Shown here in pieces: positions 1 through 15,000 of a stretch of 64,000 nt of DNA (position 1 is its first letter; every line of letters starts with the position of its first letter). Origin of the DNA: Haliclystus octoradiatus (taxonomy: Eukaryota > Cnidaria > Staurozoa > Stauromedusae > Haliclystidae); NCBI GenBank assembly GCA_916610825.1, contig OU744446.1, positions 35,689,833 to 35,753,832 of the forward strand, read 5' to 3'. The notes beneath the pieces were generated by a model, which ran no database searches, was not told where the DNA came from, and worked only from the letters and a program-made list of their open reading frames with translations. Position numbers and translations under genes: made by a program.

Positions 1-3000
1 CCAGGTCATCAGCATATTCTTCAGTGACAGGGCCAAGCCTTTCAAGAACACTTGGTGTAAATAACTGATGCTATAAATAAATTGAAAAAATCTCATGTCA
101 TTCCATTAAAATGGATTAGGAATTGTGTAGAGGTTGCTAGGATGTTTGATAGGAATCCATGTAAATCAGTATTTTCAAATAACGTCATGTAAAACGGTTA
201 TTGAACAAATGATGATTATGATTAGGCAAGAGTCTCTACCCCGTGTTATGCTCCATGAAATTGAGATTTGTGGAACAAGGGCTAGAGGAGCTTCTTACAT
301 ATGAAACAGATTGCAACCTCAAGTCGCATAGCAGGATTTTGTCGTTGTAAGATTGTGCTAATTCGTAAAGACACATTGACGTGTTAAGCAGACCCAGACG
401 TGAAATCACAGCTTGACAAAGTTACTAGTTGTGTGGTCTAATTCTTCATTTTTAGAAAAGCTTGAATTGTCAAACCATAATTCGAAGCACTGTTCTTGTT
501 TGTTTACCTCAGTTGCCGTTTCGTCATAACCAAATCATATAATATACATTACCTGAGCTCGATGCATTTCTAATCGGCATTTCATTGATCTGATTTCATG
601 TTTTCGTCTAACTAACACTTCTTCAAATGTCTCTCCAGGTTGTGTAGGAGTCGTTCTAAACAAATCAACAGAAATAATACTAACACTGGCAGTTACAATT
701 CAATAATCCAAATATAAACAAGCTTGGGTACAGTCAAATCTGTTAAAACAGTCCTGTCTGTACATCGATCAGGTGTTATCAAGCGATAGTTTTGTCAATG
801 TTCAAATTATATGTTTCGTATTGTGCATTTATGAATTACTGTATCTTCAATGTTACAAGTACGCTGAGTCAAAAATAGAGCATAAATCATACAGTCAAAC
901 TTAGTCTGCGTTCCAAGGACCGCAATTCATTCTCAAAAGAATAAGAATTGTATGCTTTAGTGAATTAATTGTGAAATATGACGCATTCTAGACTTGTCTA
1001 CGCATATGCCAAATGAGGTACAGTACTAGAAATTGGTGGCTTAGAGGAATACAATTTTTCAAGCCACAATTAGTGTAGTGAATCAGTGCATATTCAAAAA
1101 CAGAGCACAAAGGTCGCCAGTCAATTTTATGATTGTAACAGGAGTGCATGTTTGTTAAAGCAATAGAAAAGTTGACCAATAGATTGTGTTTCAAAGACAA
1201 AGAAAACTTACATTTCAGGCTGTGATTCAAGTGTAGGTAAAACCTGACATTGAATGTTGTTTTCTAATGAATTAATCTAAATCGAATAGGTAGATGATCA
1301 AGATTAGTAGATATAAAACAACATAATATTTTTAAATAAGTGTTCGCTTGTTAACATCAAAATCTAGATAAAACCCTGGATTTAAAATGACTTGGAAATC
1401 CTTGTCGTTTAGCCACTCTTTCAATTTTGTCTGACGTGTTCGATTGCATGTTTTATTTTTTATTTGTGAAGCGACCATCGCAAAAGATATGACCTAAAGA
1501 GTAGCCATTCTACAAAACTAGGCCACCCTAATGAATCGCAGCTCATGGATATTGAAATGCCATGTTTCCATAAACTCTGCAAGCATTTTTGTTGTATTTA
1601 TGTTGTAGTCGTGTTTGTTCTATCATAAATCAGGTAAACTGTAGTAGTTTTCTTTCACCGGGTGTTGATTAGTTAGTTTAGCATTTGGTTGTGGAAAGTG
1701 TGTGTGTGTTTAATGGGCAAATGACCTTCCTGGCACCAACAAATAGTGCTTCTGCCAGGGATTGAACCCAAGACCCTGCTGGCCAAGTTCTAATGCCATA
1801 CCCCTTACAGTAAGGCTCTACTATGACTGTTGCTAAACTGTTTATAAACAGTTCACAAGGTCTATTAACAGTCATTGAACAGTTCTTCACATTCATGAAA
1901 AGTTTAAACTTCAAGTTTATGTTCACAGGGATATTGTGTCATTTTGGAAATCATTTTGGATAAATTTATAACCTACCTGTCCTTTGATTAAATAAATGAT
2001 TATTGTTTCACTTACTTGCTTTCTAGTATAAGCACATCTTCGTTTTAAAACTGGTTCAGTTTTATCATCAACAATTAGTGATGGATCTAGATACGTCTAT
2101 AGATAAGAATGGAAAAAAGGATGCAATATATGCTATTGGTATAATAACGAAGCTGATTTGATCAATCTTATTGGTTTAAAGGTATGATGCCAAATAACCA
2201 TATCAACATAAAACAAAACTAGGCTCGAAAACAAGCGATTTTAAAATTCAAACTTGACATAATACCTCATTTGATCAGGAACTTTTAAAAACATCAACTT
2301 ATGAGTAAGAAAGCCAAGTAAATGATTATAAAAGTCGCACTAGTTATTACACAAATCAATTGGTGCACAGTTTCCTGAGCTATTGATATTCGGCACACAC
2401 TAGAGTCACTTTAGGAGAAAACTCAATGGCAAAAATATTATTCCTAGAATAATTGCAATATATTAATAATATAATAATATGCAAACCAGTTAAGAGGGTG
2501 CTCGATACAGTGACGTTGAGCTATTACTAAATAAAACAAGGATTAGGCAAGTTTTGAAGTGACTCCAAGTTTCGCGTTTATGCGCTTTTCAGAAGGAATT
2601 TATTTAATCTAATTAGAATAAATTCAGTCAGAGCAGAAGCGCGAAACCCAGAGTTACGGCAAAACTTGACTAGTCTTTGTTTCGTTCAATAAGATTATTA
2701 TATCATCACTCACCAAGTCTTTTGGGTCATCTTTGAGTTCTTTTGCAACTTTTGGAAGAACAAAATGTTTGACAGGATGTTTGACATCGACATCTTTTTC
2801 AAAGGCATGTACAAAACTATTTATATCTTTCAAGTGATCAATGGCTTGACAAGCGGTAACAACATTTCCCATACAAGTTAATAGTTTGGAAAGCTAAATG
2901 AAAAATCACTTGTATAATTTAGAATTTGCAATGACCTAGAGCAAGGACTATATCGAGCATTACATTCAGTGTCCAATTCTAATTTTTGTTTCCAAAATGT

Positions 3001-6000
3001 TAGAGTGATTCATATCATCCCCTGCAAAAAGCAGTTCAGGAGTTCATGAACAGTCATGAACTCCTGAACTGTGTTCGCAGGGGATCAAAGTAAATGATTT
3101 TCTTCATATTATGAAGAAACGGAATCACACATTTTATCAAACCCCGGTGACATTGACCAAATGAGAAGTCATTGATAGTAGCTATATGTTGGTATGCAAA
3201 TTTAAAAACTAAAAAGTTTCAAATCAATAATTTTGTTGCACAGTTTTTGAGGCAAGAACTTTGCGAATTAACTGATAAATAACAGCTCAATTAATCCTTA
3301 GATGTCAAAGGTGCTACAAGCCGCATCAATGTGGACAGTGCCGGATTGAATTTCTGGGGGCCTAAGGGCGCTCGAATTTAAGTAGATCTGATTAAAGGCC
3401 TTGTGAAACTAGGCAAACTACCAGTTCCGCTGCCATTATGTTTGCCAATATGGTTACTTCGAGATAGACGCTGTTTAGCCTCGAATTCTATCAAGAAAAT
3501 TAATAAATATACATGGATCTTCCTGAACATAAGATCCACTTGCCTTCATCTCATACAATTCTGCAATTTTGTAGTTTTGTTGTTGTCACAAAAGGATTTT
3601 ACAAAGATAAAAAGTTGTTTCCTAATTTTACAAGGCCTATGCCTGCCGCCTGGTCTGCCCATGGGTTAATCCAACACTCGCCCCTGCGAAAAACAGTTCA
3701 GGAGTTCATGACCTGCTCATGAACAGTTCATGAACGTTAAATGGCTCCAATTTTCCTGAACTGTTCATGAACTGTTCATGAACAGTTCATGAACCCTCAC
3801 AGACAGTTCATGAACTGTTCATGAACTCCTGAACTGTTTTCGCAGGGGTGAATGTGGATAATAATTAATCACAGGTTACGCAAAGCATACAGTATACACT
3901 GAGTAAGCCTATTAACTACAAGTATACATTTAACGTATAACATTATGTATATTTCATGGACATTTCAAGAACACTTCAAGCACATTTGAAGGACATTCGC
4001 GAACACGTTAAGAACACTTCAAGAACATTAAAAGATTGTTTCAATTCATGAACAATCACATTTCACATGGGAAGTGTCGCATCTGCACAATAAATTTACC
4101 ATCATTGCTTTGAGCTGTTGAGATATCCCTCTTTTAATGTCCCACCTTGCTTTATATCCCCACATAAAACTGATTTCTAATTTCCATTCTCCATACAAAC
4201 TCTCATATCCTACATCGCATAATATCCCACCTCGCTTAATGTGCCGCTTTTCATCCGTACCAGAGGGGGGATATTAAGCAAGTTCGATTGTAATTCTATT
4301 GTAAAATGGTAGAAAATCTTACACTTTCTTGTTGTACTTTTGCGAAACCTTGCATGTAATTCAGTAATGAATCAGTGAGATTATGGTGGCTTTCTTGTAA
4401 ATCCTAAACAGCAAGATTTCACAGCAATAAGATCAACAAAGTTGCCAAGTAAATCTACATAATTAGCCATACTACATTGAAATTAGATTGAAATTAAAGA
4501 GTTTCGAATGACCAGCAGCCTTTGCATTGTTTCGTTGTTTTGATTACAAGAAACGAGGCTAATCCTCTGGAAAGTGACGTCAGGGCCCATGTCAGAGGAT
4601 TGTCCTTGTGGTTGTTGCTACGGAAAGACACGACAGAAAGCTCGAGAAAATAGTCTGGTTTATCAATTTCAGTTTTGGATAAATCTCAATTCTTACTTGT
4701 CGAAACGCACAAATTCTATGGCTATAGATAGCCAACAAATGTATGCGGCTCACAAATAAATAGCGGAATGGGAGTCACAGTCCGATTATCTGTCTGAGAA
4801 GTTTGACGCAAATCAAAACAGCTTGGATAAAATGTACTTTCAAATCAACACTAATTAATTCATATGATTCTAAATTTTACAATTTACGTGCATAAATACT
4901 ACAGCAAAACAATGCAATTTTAAACATACATTGGTATGTAACTAACTATTTTTAGACGAAGCCTACGTGTTTACAAACATAACAAGTGTGTGTGCAAAGG
5001 AAACACAAAGGCGGGCCGTGTATCATGAAAACGAGTGATTGAAATCTGGGTCCAGATTAGGTGAAATCTGGGTCCAGATTTCAAAAGCAAAAATATGCAA
5101 AGGCTGCTGGTCATTCTATGGTCTTTAACTGATTGAAAGATTATAATTAAATTTTGGTCCAATTCTTACGGACAGGGTGCAACATATGTTTTGTCCAAAG
5201 GGTCCCTTAGAATATGGCAATTTTCTGATTTGTACACTAGAGGTTTACCGATTAACTATATGATTTACCGATTATGAATTAAACAGCCTGTCATTAAAAA
5301 ATAACCGGAAAATTTCATCATCAGGAAATCTTTAAAAGTGTATTTAATTTTCTTTTAGCCTTCCGGTACCAGGGTCCGACAAAAGGTTCAGCCTTCTGGA
5401 ATCCTAGAGGCATTTCAACATTTCATTCTGAATTTTTTTGTTGATGTTTGACCAATAAATCATTAAAAACATCAATTTTCTTCTGAATTTTGTCTAGCCT
5501 TCCGGGATCTAGGATCCCAGTATCCCAACTTTTGTCGGACCCTGTCCGGTACTCTCAGTCCCGTAATCCCCCATTTTATCAAACCCTGATCAGACAGCAA
5601 TTAACAAATAAAAATCACTTTATTTAGAATTAGACAGTAGACAGAAATATGCTATGAGTAATATCATTAATAATTTAATACTCACATCAATTACTTCAGG
5701 TACGATACTAGTATAAAGCGTTTCATTAATGCTGTTGACAGATGATAATTGCAGTACATATGAATTGTGACAATTGTGGTATTGTGCGAAATGTCGATCC
5801 TAATAGAAAAATATATTTTAAATCAGTTTAAGGATATTATTGATTAGGGAAGCGAATCGGAAATCGATAAATCGATTAATAATCGAATATCAATGAAATA
5901 TCGTTCATTTGAATAGTAAATGAAGTATTGCTTCATTCAAATTAATATTAAATATACTTGTTTCCAAGTGTAAAGCAATTTTTATTGCCCTTGGATAAAG

Positions 6001-9000
6001 TTTTCTTCAAAATCAAATGCTCTTTTTACCTTCAGATTCCGTTGCTATGACAATTAATTGATTGAACAGACGTGATGAAACATGAAGTGCATTGAGTCAG
6101 ATGACAATTAAAAGTTTGTTAAATTCACATGTCCAATTCATGTGTAGCCTGTGTACCTGAGTCCCGATGTTTTTCCATAAGCCATAGGGTCTGTGAACTA
6201 ATATGTGATTTTTAGCCCATCGAAAAGAACACCTATACACTATCATCGGTAGTAAATTATTCACACCACGATTCACACTCTATCACAAAAAAACAATAGG
6301 CAGGTCCACTAAAATTTAAGTATGTACTTTAAACATATCCATACGAAGAGCAAAGGATAAGTTTAATATCCCCGATTTTTTTTTCCAAAAATATCGACAA
6401 ACCATCGAGATATCTGACTTCAAATGACATTGCGTAACCATGGTTACGAAACGGCAAGTTTTGGTGGATGAAGGAATGTGACGTCATAATCCGGACAAAG
6501 TGAGAAATCTACTACTATCATGACTTGATATCCAAAACCGTTCATCCATCAATTCGTCATTTTTTATCCAAATTTTTTGTGAATAGTATAATCAGAACCG
6601 CTGATTTTTAAACGAGACTACGGGTAAAGTTTTGTTTCTTTTTTCGGTTTGTCCTTTTTGTAGCGAAACAAAACAAATCTTTTCCATATCTTTCTCTCGC
6701 GGTTCCCGAACGCAAACGAACAAAAGTTCTCAGCCAGGCCGATCTGCACGTGCACACTGTTTTTGTCAAAGACCTTCAAAGTTTTCGTTCACATCAAAAC
6801 GAAAAGGTTCACTCGTCTTTACCAAAGTCTCACCGAAAAGTAGGCAGCATTCACTTGGAAATGTATATATATATATTTGATATTTAGAGAAGAAACCTCA
6901 TTCATATATAAACGGCTTAGATCATCATTCGAGCATCAAAGTAGTGTTATTTTTATTTATCAAATCTTCGTTCTTTTATTTCGTCTGTCATGCATCATCA
7001 ACTGTTGCTTGTGTTATTATCACCAGATATAAGACGGTGAAATCGCATTCAGTGTGCATTTATTTGAATTAACAAACACTTTAAATGGACCTATTAACGC
7101 TTTACCAATTCTAGATTTGGATTTATTCTAGTAAATCAGAATTCAAATTCAATAAAGTTGCCGTTTAAATGAAATATTTTCCGCATCGATCACGCATGCT
7201 ACGACAGTTACGTCGAGGCGTATAATTTTCTGAAAACCGAAAAGCCATTTATGATTCATTTTGCATTGATTAACAAATATTTACTTGGACAAATGATTAA
7301 TCATGCAGTTTGTGTGAAGGCAATGGACGATATTGATGTAGTAGCTATATTTAGCTATATATTTTATCCCATTGATCAGCGAAGACAGTGAATGTAGTTT
7401 TTGTAGAATCATGGTAGAATCATAGCTACAATAAATTTGATCCTATAATAGGCCATATGATTCGCGAGAAAATAACGTGGATAATTTGCAAATAAATGGT
7501 AGATCATACAACTCCTTCCACTTATTTTCCAACTTGTTTGAAACTTTATGTGTGTTATTTGAAATTCAAATAATTTGCTAAGCTAGTCTACCATCCTTGT
7601 TCCTTCTCGCTTCGACACTCGAACCATGCTCGAATTTAGACAAAAACAACATAAATTGATATAAATATTTCAGAGCGATTTCCATTGATGAATATTTCAG
7701 GTCACCGTAATAAGTTTTTTGAAGTCAGCCTTCAATATTTTGAACAGGAACAGCAGTGCTAATGGAAATGATTACATTTAAATTTGACGTTCAACGATAC
7801 CAATAATTACAAAAAATGCTAAAGTCTCCATTGTTTAGCGGAGTGTGATTTTGTTCTGTCCGGGAAATGACGTCATAATATAGCAAGCCAATCACAAATC
7901 GTTTTGACGTTCTACGAAATTTCTGGATTTAAAACTCAAAAATGAAGGGTTTTTGGAAATTTTTTTGGAATTTTTATCAGTTTTATGGAATTCTGCGGGT
8001 ATGATATATCTGAAACACGAATAAAATCAACTTTGAAATTTTTAGTGGACCTGCCTATTGTCATAAAATCACAACTCTTCGTTAAACATGTGATAGTTAT
8101 CAGCGGCAACAATGATCTCATTGATAATACGACGTAATGCATAAAGTAGATCACAAACTCATGGGAACTTGCTGGGCTAAACGTCACACTTTAGTTCACA
8201 GACCCTATGGTTTCAGAAAAAACCTTGGGGCTGGTACGCAGGCTATTCATGTGAGCCTATTGAGAACTTAATGATTGGAGTCGATGATTTTGATAAATAT
8301 GAAGTGAAAATAGATACAATGATACAGTGAAACCTGTATATAACAGCCAGCTACGAGAGGAAGATAAATTGACCATTATAGACAGGTGGCCTTTATATAC
8401 AGGTTTGATTTAATAGAAAATACTATATTAGATATTGCAAGAGTGACCACTATAGACAGGTGGCCGCTTTATACAGGTGACCGTTATAACAGGTTTGACT
8501 GTATATTCACCTTTAAAGTATCTTTGACATGTGACGAATATTTATACCATGATTCTGAATAATCTTTATATTTCTAACACAAAATATAAAATAAAATAAA
8601 AATCTGTACAGTCAAAGAATTCATGCTTTCACACAATGAAACAAAAAAGTACACAACGAACGAAAGTGTAGAAAATAACAATGATAAATTTGATGATCGT
8701 GAGCTTCAGATTAACTAGTTCAAAAGCTTGTTCATGAAGTGTTCACCAACTCATGACTTTTTACAGAGATGCGTCAAACAAGCCTACAATTACTACTGTA
8801 TCATGTTTACATAGTTATTAGTCAATTATAATGTAAATAAAATTCAGATTTGCTATTAATTTGTCCACGCCTTTAAAAATCATCAATTTCATCCATAGAT
8901 TAAATTGCCTGATTAGCAGTACCTGAAGCATGGAGCTATTCGTAGCAAATATAAATAGACAGGGGTCGGAAACACTTTCCAGTGCCTGCGACCACACAAA

Positions 9001-12000
9001 TTTTGCCTCAAGTGCCTGCAAACATGATCCAGGGAATTTTCTTGGTCAAGAAATTTAGATTGGCCTTACTTATACATAAAGTAATGAGTTTCATTCTAAT
9101 GCCCCTTTCTCTTACATGGTTTCATTAATAAACTTTATGAATTATTCATAGATTCAGAATACTTTTAAATATTAGATAAATATGCCTGCAGGAATTCTAT
9201 TGTTCAATATTTGTGCCTGGGACCGCCGATCCCAAAATTATTTACCCCTTTAAATAGCTCTGCATTTATGGCATCGAGAACTATTGAAACAGAAAAGACA
9301 ACATGAGTACCTTGATATTACTAATTAGTTAAATACATAAATATAGATTGTAGGCCCTACAATTATTGATAGCCTACAATGGAAAAAGTATTCTAAGTGA
9401 AAGATTATACATTTTTCAGATCAGCGATGTCAAGAAAAAGCCAGCATTATATAAAATCCAAGTCACCCTTCGATATCAGAATGTATTTTATTTTCTTACC
9501 TTATTCAAAGAATCCTCAGCTTTCAATGCTACATGATGTGACATTTCTCGACACGCAAATGTCTGTTAAAAATCAATGAAAAAACAAAACTGTAGAGCAA
9601 GATAAAATGAGATTAACTGGGTATGTCACAGGAATTATGTAAAAATGAAAAGTTAATGTAAAGATTATAATTTGAGGACAGACAACGTCTGCAAAAATGT
9701 TTAGTCTTCTAGAATCTTACAACATTTTCAACCTTTTTTCCAAATTTTATGCTGGAACTTGGCCTATAAATCAGAAAAAAATTCAATTTCTGCTGAATTT
9801 GCATTAGTATGTAGTATCCTGCCGCTGTAGGCCTACAACTGTTTACAATTTGCAATTCCAATCACAAGCTACCTGTCTGATCATTCAACTCTGTAATTTT
9901 TCACTACTTAATTGTAACTTTGCAACAGTGAGTTACTTTTTATGAGTATGTAATTGTTAATGATTTCTCCCTTCTATTTATTTGAGATATATAGAGGAGA
10001 CCAGCAGCCCATCACACTCCCCTTCGTGCTAATTGTTCTTTACTGCCTATCGCCGATCCGACAACGACCCCCAAAGACACTACCGCCTTAAATCGCCAAC
10101 CACAAAATGTAGCAAACCGATAATAGCAGTATTGCAAATAGTAGAATAATGGGAATTACAAGATGACGCTGACAAACGAGTACAACAGAACTTAATGATC
10201 AATGATGCTTAGTCTGCTGGGAACTGATCCCAAGTTGGGTCATGTAAGCAAACATATTTTCGATACAAAACTTTGTACGGACAACATAACAGAGCTAAAA
10301 ACATTTGTTTGACTTTACTTTAATTACTTCTGCAAAACATCTGGATAATGTTGTCACAGCCCAAAATAGTACTTAAAATTGCTTAGCTTGGGATAGTTTA
10401 ATCGGTAATATATACAGTGTCCAACAAAAGGTTAAGCCTTCTGAAATCCTAAAGACAATCCAACATTTTCTTCTGAATTCTTTGTTGATGTTTGATCAAT
10501 CAATCAGTAGGCTAAAAGTATCAATGTTCTTATGAAGTTGCTCTAGCCTTCCGGAATCTAGTATTCCAGGATTCCTACTTTTGTCCGACACTGAATATAT
10601 ATACATATATATAAAATTTCTTGTTTGTTAGTGAAAGGAAATTTGTGAGGAGAAGAAAGGCGATTGTTAACCAACCTTCTTGATAACAGCTTTCTCTTTG
10701 TTTGCAGCTTGAAATAATGGAACAGCAACTGTTTTCTGAAGACATTGAGCCAATTCTGACAGTTGCTAAATCACAGATACAATTGTAAGAAAACTTATTA
10801 ATCAATACAATATATTTTCAAAATAAACAATCGGCAAAGCTACCACAGATTAATTACTTGATTAAGAGATTTGAAGAATAGGTGAACTAAAATAACGTAA
10901 ACTGTTATATCTTAACCTATTTGTAGATCATAAATATTTGAAATATAATACCAAAAATATCACAAGTCAATAGTTTTTGGTTAGTTTTGATTGACTTGAT
11001 TATTTTCCAATTTAACAACAATAGCGGCCATCTCTATATAGTAGACACCTGTCTTAAGTGGTCATTACAAAACATGCAGAAAGCCAGCAGGAACAAAACC
11101 CATAAATCAATCCTCTATATAAAGACCACCTGTATGTAGTGGTCAATAAACCTAGATCTCATAGTATGACTGTTATCTATGTTTTACTTAGGGTTGCACT
11201 AAACCAACAAAGCAGTACTCAATGCCACGCACTGATTGATACAGAAAGCCAGCAAGAACAAAACCCATAAATCAATCCTCTATATAAAGACCACCTGTAT
11301 GTAGTGGTCAATAAACCTAGATCTCATAGTATGACTGTTATCTATAAGTTTTACTTAGGGTTGCACTAAACCAACAAAGCAGTACTCAATGCCACGCACT
11401 GATTGATACAGAAAGCCAGCAAGAACAAAACCCATAAATCAATCCTCTATATAAAGACCACCTGTATGTAGTGGTCAGTAAACCTAGATCTCATAGTATG
11501 ACTGTTATCTATAAGTTTTACTTAGGGTTGCACTAAACCAACAAAGCAGTACTCAATGCCACGCACTGATTGATACAGAAAGCCAGCAAGAACAAAACCC
11601 ATAAATCAATCCTCTATATAAAGACCACCTGTATGTAGTGGTCAATAAACCTAGATCTCATAGTATGACTGTTATCTATAAGTTTTACTTAGGGTTGCAC
11701 TAAACCAACAAAGCAGTACTCAATGCCACGCACTGTTTGATACAGAAAGCCAGCAAGAACAAAACCATAAATCAATCCTCTATATAAAGACCACCTGTAT
11801 GTAGTGGTCAATAAACCTAGATCTCATAGTATGACTGTTATCTATAAGTTTTACTTAGGGTTGCACTAACCCAACAAAGAAGTACTCAATCCCACGCACT
11901 GATTGATAATTTTCTGACAAGCCAATCAATAGCAATATATTCCGATCTGACCACCGATCATGGAATTAAAATGTATGTCTCAAATATTGGGAGATTGCTT

Positions 12001-15000
12001 CTTTAGATATAGAAACATTTTCTATAGTACATGATCTTCTTGTGTTTTTACTTTGCGCGATCATTTCCCCCTTCAAAAATGCAGTCAAAGCTACGAATTT
12101 GTGTCTCACTCTTTTCCCTCCAACAGGAGCTCGTTGATTTTCCACAAGAGAAATTACACCAGAAAAAACACTAAACATTTTACTTATTTGTCTCTAAAGA
12201 AAAAACGACTGAACCAAATGGCAATCTGCTTCGGAATGATGTTTTCAGCGTTCAGCTCAAGATTTTGAGCTATATTTGATCAATATAAGGGATCTAGGAA
12301 AAGATATATAAGCCTCTAAAGTAAAAAGTTTTTAGTGTTTGTAGAAGATAAATGGGTTCCTGTTGGAGTAAAAAGAGTGAGACACAAAATTAACCCAAAA
12401 TTGCAAACACAAGAAAACACAAGAAGATCATGTACTAATAGAAAACGTTTCTATATATAAAGAAGCAATCTTCCAATATCTGGGATATACACTTTAATGG
12501 CAATTTTTTCCAAACTTTTTCTTGCTTCCTATTGGTTAATCGAACACCGACAATTCCTTAGTGTCTTTGAAAGTGACGTAATAATCCGAAACAATAGGGT
12601 AGAGCTTGAGACAATTAGGTTGCATCAATATGTTGAATTGCTGATACAATAGCATATCCACAGTTTCAAGACTGACGCGATAGAAAAACTTTTCACTTTC
12701 CAAAATTAAAATTTACTACATTAACAGAAGCAGACCTATCAACTCTGTTAGATAAAAAAGATGCAAAAAATACAAAGAAGACAACGAAATACAAAGAATT
12801 ATTCATCTAGTCAAATCGATAAAGTTCAGTCTCTACCTATGTTGCAATAAATTCGTAATATTTCTCATAACGCAGCTGTTCTTGAATAATTCATGGCATT
12901 AATCAAGCTATGGATTAATAATAAAACAATTATCAAACACGATTTTGCATTACACTGAGAATTTATCAGGCCTTGGCTCAGGTTATTTGACTCAGCCTAC
13001 GGCTTCGGAACACAATAAATTTGGATAACACAGGCCTTGGCCTGATAATTGTCAGTGTCACACTCAATCTCCTTTGATAACAGCTGATTTGGATTTTTCT
13101 CACTCAAGTGCTCACACGATTAACAAATTTTAAGGACTTAAGAATTTTAAGGATTTCGCTGCTGGTTATTGAAGGTGTGTGACTATTTTTAATACGCATC
13201 AACTATGTCGACTATGCTTAGACGAGGTGTTAATCGTGTGAGCACATGAGTGAGAAAAATCCAAAATTAAAAACTTTTGACTTTAGAGGCTTATATCTCT
13301 TTACCTGTATCTCAAATATTGATCAAATATAACTCTAAATCTTCAGCTGAACGTCGAAAATTTCATTCCAAAAGCAGATTGGCATTTGGTTTAGCTGTAT
13401 TTTATTTAGAGACAAATAAGTACCTTACTTTTACTGTGTTTGAAAATACCCCCTACATCTAATTGCATACAGTTGCAATCCTACCTTGCCTTCATTTTCA
13501 ACCTCAGTTAAGATTTGATCCCATGCTGTTAGTAAAGTATGACTTTGACATTCTGGTCTGTAACAAATAATAATAATTATAAAATAGAACGAGTGAAGCT
13601 TTCATTAAAACCCTAATATCAAAACAGTGTCAGTGAAGAGTCACACAAACATTTTTTAATTATTAAAACATTTTTTTGAAATTTTAATTAGTAGCTAATG
13701 CAACCCATATTGCACAGAAAGTATTTCCTGCTTATTTTATTTCCTGCTTATATATATATATATATAATGTAATAATAATAATGATGATATGGTATCTAAC
13801 AGCAGTTGATATAGTGCTTGATGTCGTTTGACAGAGCGTGAATAATAATAATAATGGAGTCAAAGACTACGCATTCATTTTCTGTAACTTAAAGTTTCTC
13901 GCTTTATGCGATCATCAGACAGATACTATTAATGAAAAAGATATACCAGTTACTCTTATTTGGCAATAGTGAGAAAAAATTTGAAAAAGAGAAAAACTAC
14001 TGTTATACTTACAATGGTTTTATCTTTACAATTATTAAGCTATATTGTTATGTATTGTTATTAGTTTCCTTAATTAAATGGCACTGTTATAAGACTACGT
14101 TTTTGTTTCTTTGAAATTTGATAAATAATATTTATTTTCATGCCTACATTTTGATATGAGTTCAGATTTTTTATTTAATATGGCTTCTTTTGCGCAGATG
14201 ATGTGAAATTTTTCCACTAAACATAGGTGACACTTTTTTGACATATTATTATAAGGTCTGCCGGTTGCCAGAGATGACCATTTGATCGTGTAGTCTATGT
14301 CTTTGTTTTTGAGATCCCATATATACTTTGACAATTGCGTACTTGATGATAAATTGCTGTGTTTGAAGGTCGAGATGTGCTGCGTATAACGTGTTTTAAA
14401 TGTTCCTTCCGTGAGGCCGATGTAATTTTTTCCTTCTGGATCGTTCGGTGTTGAGACGTTGGCGTTGTAAATTAGACTTTTTGATTGGCATTTATTATCA
14501 AATGGGCATTTTTCTTTATTTCGACAGTTACATAAAGCGGCGTTTGTGGCATTGTTTTCATTGTTGTTAGTAATCTTTTTGTTATGGTTCTTGATTATCG
14601 TGTCCATGTTGCTAGTGCAGCTATAACTTACCTTGACGCAGTTAAAGTTGAATATTTTGTTAAATCTGTGGGTTTTTGGGAAATGTTTTTTGATTAGGTT
14701 TAAAAATGTTCGCCCAACATTTGTTTTTACGCTCGACTGTATTATAATATTAACAGTAACAGAGTAACATACTTACATTGTACTACAAGGATGAATTGCA
14801 TACAGGCACATCTACTAATTATTTCAACTAGATTAATTTTCATGCTATATAGCCATTATCAGGTGGGGTATTATGCGATATAGTTCTGGTAAATGCTGAT
14901 GGATAATTATTCGACCATCTGAATTATTACTTGGCGTAACAAGTGAAACTTACCTTTTTCTAATTTCTACCGTTTTCTTTCGATATGTATCTATCAAAGA

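Larger units (their letters stand above)
13836..14775 (-). mobile_element. Penelope-like element, 3' end with terminal sequence
   Basis: The minus strand carries the end of a Penelope-like retroelement: the C-terminal part of its ORF (14095-14772) with a GIY-YIG endonuclease, then about 170 bases, then a terminal sequence (13836-13925) holding a hammerhead ribozyme motif. The reverse transcriptase part is missing, so the copy is 5' truncated. It lies in an intron of the F-BAR gene. The terminal sequence recurs at 62062-62152. Confidence 0.82.

Noticed and set aside
1332..1430. A possible terminal exon of the F-BAR gene (frame ending ...VNKRTLI, stop at 1332)
   Set aside because: The exon at 1212-1276 has a much better acceptor and donor and gives the exact phase needed to join 2016-2096 to 553-655, so the gene continues to the left edge.
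6632..6880. An Arg/Ser-rich 82-residue ORF
   Set aside because: It lies wholly within the CAATAGGCAGGTCCAC element and is repeated as DNA, not protein, at 15235-15664.
8818..9021. A candidate exon for the F-BAR gap (good donor near 8930)
   Set aside because: The sequence overlaps the hAT-like MITE end and a repeat seen again near 51375; no F-BAR-like residues are encoded.
11077..11905. CRISPR-like array
   Set aside because: Units of ~167 bp are contiguous with no spacers, in a eukaryotic intron.
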